Of a stretch of 64,000 nucleotides of DNA, positions 63,975-64,000 are shown in pieces. This DNA comes from Flavobacterium sp. CFS9. GTDB lineage: Bacteria > Bacteroidota > Bacteroidia > Flavobacteriales > Flavobacteriaceae. Position 1 is the stretch's first letter; the number at the start of each line of letters is the position of its first letter. The stretch is taken from NCBI RefSeq assembly GCF_041154745.1, contig NZ_AP031573.1:4712001-4776000 (forward strand), in the 5' to 3' direction. The notes below the pieces were generated by a model. The model was given only the letters and a program-made list of their open reading frames with translations, ran no database searches and was not told the DNA's origin. Both the position numbers and the translations under genes were made by a program.

Positions 63975-64000
63975 AAAAACAGGTATTTATACCTGTTTTT
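63975..64000. repeat. 11-bp inverted repeat at the window edge
   Basis: AAAAACAGGTA (63975-63985) is inverted as TACCTGTTTTT (63990-64000) around 4 nt. It has T-rich ends in both directions and could be a terminator of a gene beyond the edge, or an operator of the sorting-domain operon. Confidence 0.45.

Noticed and set aside
1..64000. CRISPR array, rRNA, tRNA or insertion sequence with transposase
   Set aside because: None was seen: no regularly spaced identical repeats with unique spacers, no transposase gene, and no RNA gene structure.

Overview
The window reads as a Flavobacterium (Bacteroidota) chromosome. The evidence is the AT-rich DNA, the gldF/gldG gliding-motility pair, a type IX secretion (T9SS) sorting domain, start sites without Shine-Dalgarno sequences, and several promoters matching the flavobacterial TTTG (-33) / TAnnTTTG (-7) pattern. 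All calls come from reading the sequence; no database search was run.

Region 1 (1-16720) is ordinary core chromosome. It holds a GNAT acetyltransferase (cut by the window edge), an S9 peptidase, a Cof-type HAD phosphatase, a DUF1801 protein, PhoH, a SAM hydroxide adenosyltransferase, a small monooxygenase, gldF-gldG, dnaN, a FrnE-like DsbA, a membrane-anchored MutS-like ATPase, a tandem UspA and mnmE. Several small palindromic or tandem repeats of the kind scattered through Flavobacterium genomes lie between genes, and one sits in frame inside mnmE.

Region 2 (16721 to about 43980) looks like a decayed integrative/conjugative element placed directly after the 3' end of mnmE. Its left end carries regulatory repeats, an HTH protein, a tyrosine integrase and an excisionase-like HTH protein. 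A DUF3945-like remnant is then joined head-on to the C-terminal third of a TraG/MobC coupling protein, which marks a deletion of the transfer module. The cargo is a dense defence-like island: DUF1810, HNH-TPR, a 1518-aa nuclease/STAND-like NTPase, a YaaC-like plus Sll1717-type ATPase pair, a 233-aa orphan, a Hachiman pair (hamB/hamA), a 612-aa PD-(D/E)XK protein and a PIN-domain pseudogene. The right part carries element maintenance genes: xseB/xseA, ssb, a small conserved protein, and PcfK- and PcfJ-like genes. No second attachment site was found, so the right boundary is open.

Region 3 (about 44000-64000) is an accessory surface/secretion region. It has a three-gene cassette for a secreted protein, a small cytosolic protein and an Ig-like lipoprotein. 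Next comes an array of short, mostly lipoprotein genes, some broken. Last is a large minus-strand operon: a T9SS-sorted repeat protein, a 1726-aa RHS/SpvB-like protein with nine DUF5977 repeats, and an RHS protein ending in a zinc-metallopeptidase-like domain. The RHS gene overlaps a lipoprotein gene by 4 nt. This is best read as a polymorphic-toxin-like locus with its immunity gene and an array of orphan immunity-like genes downstream.
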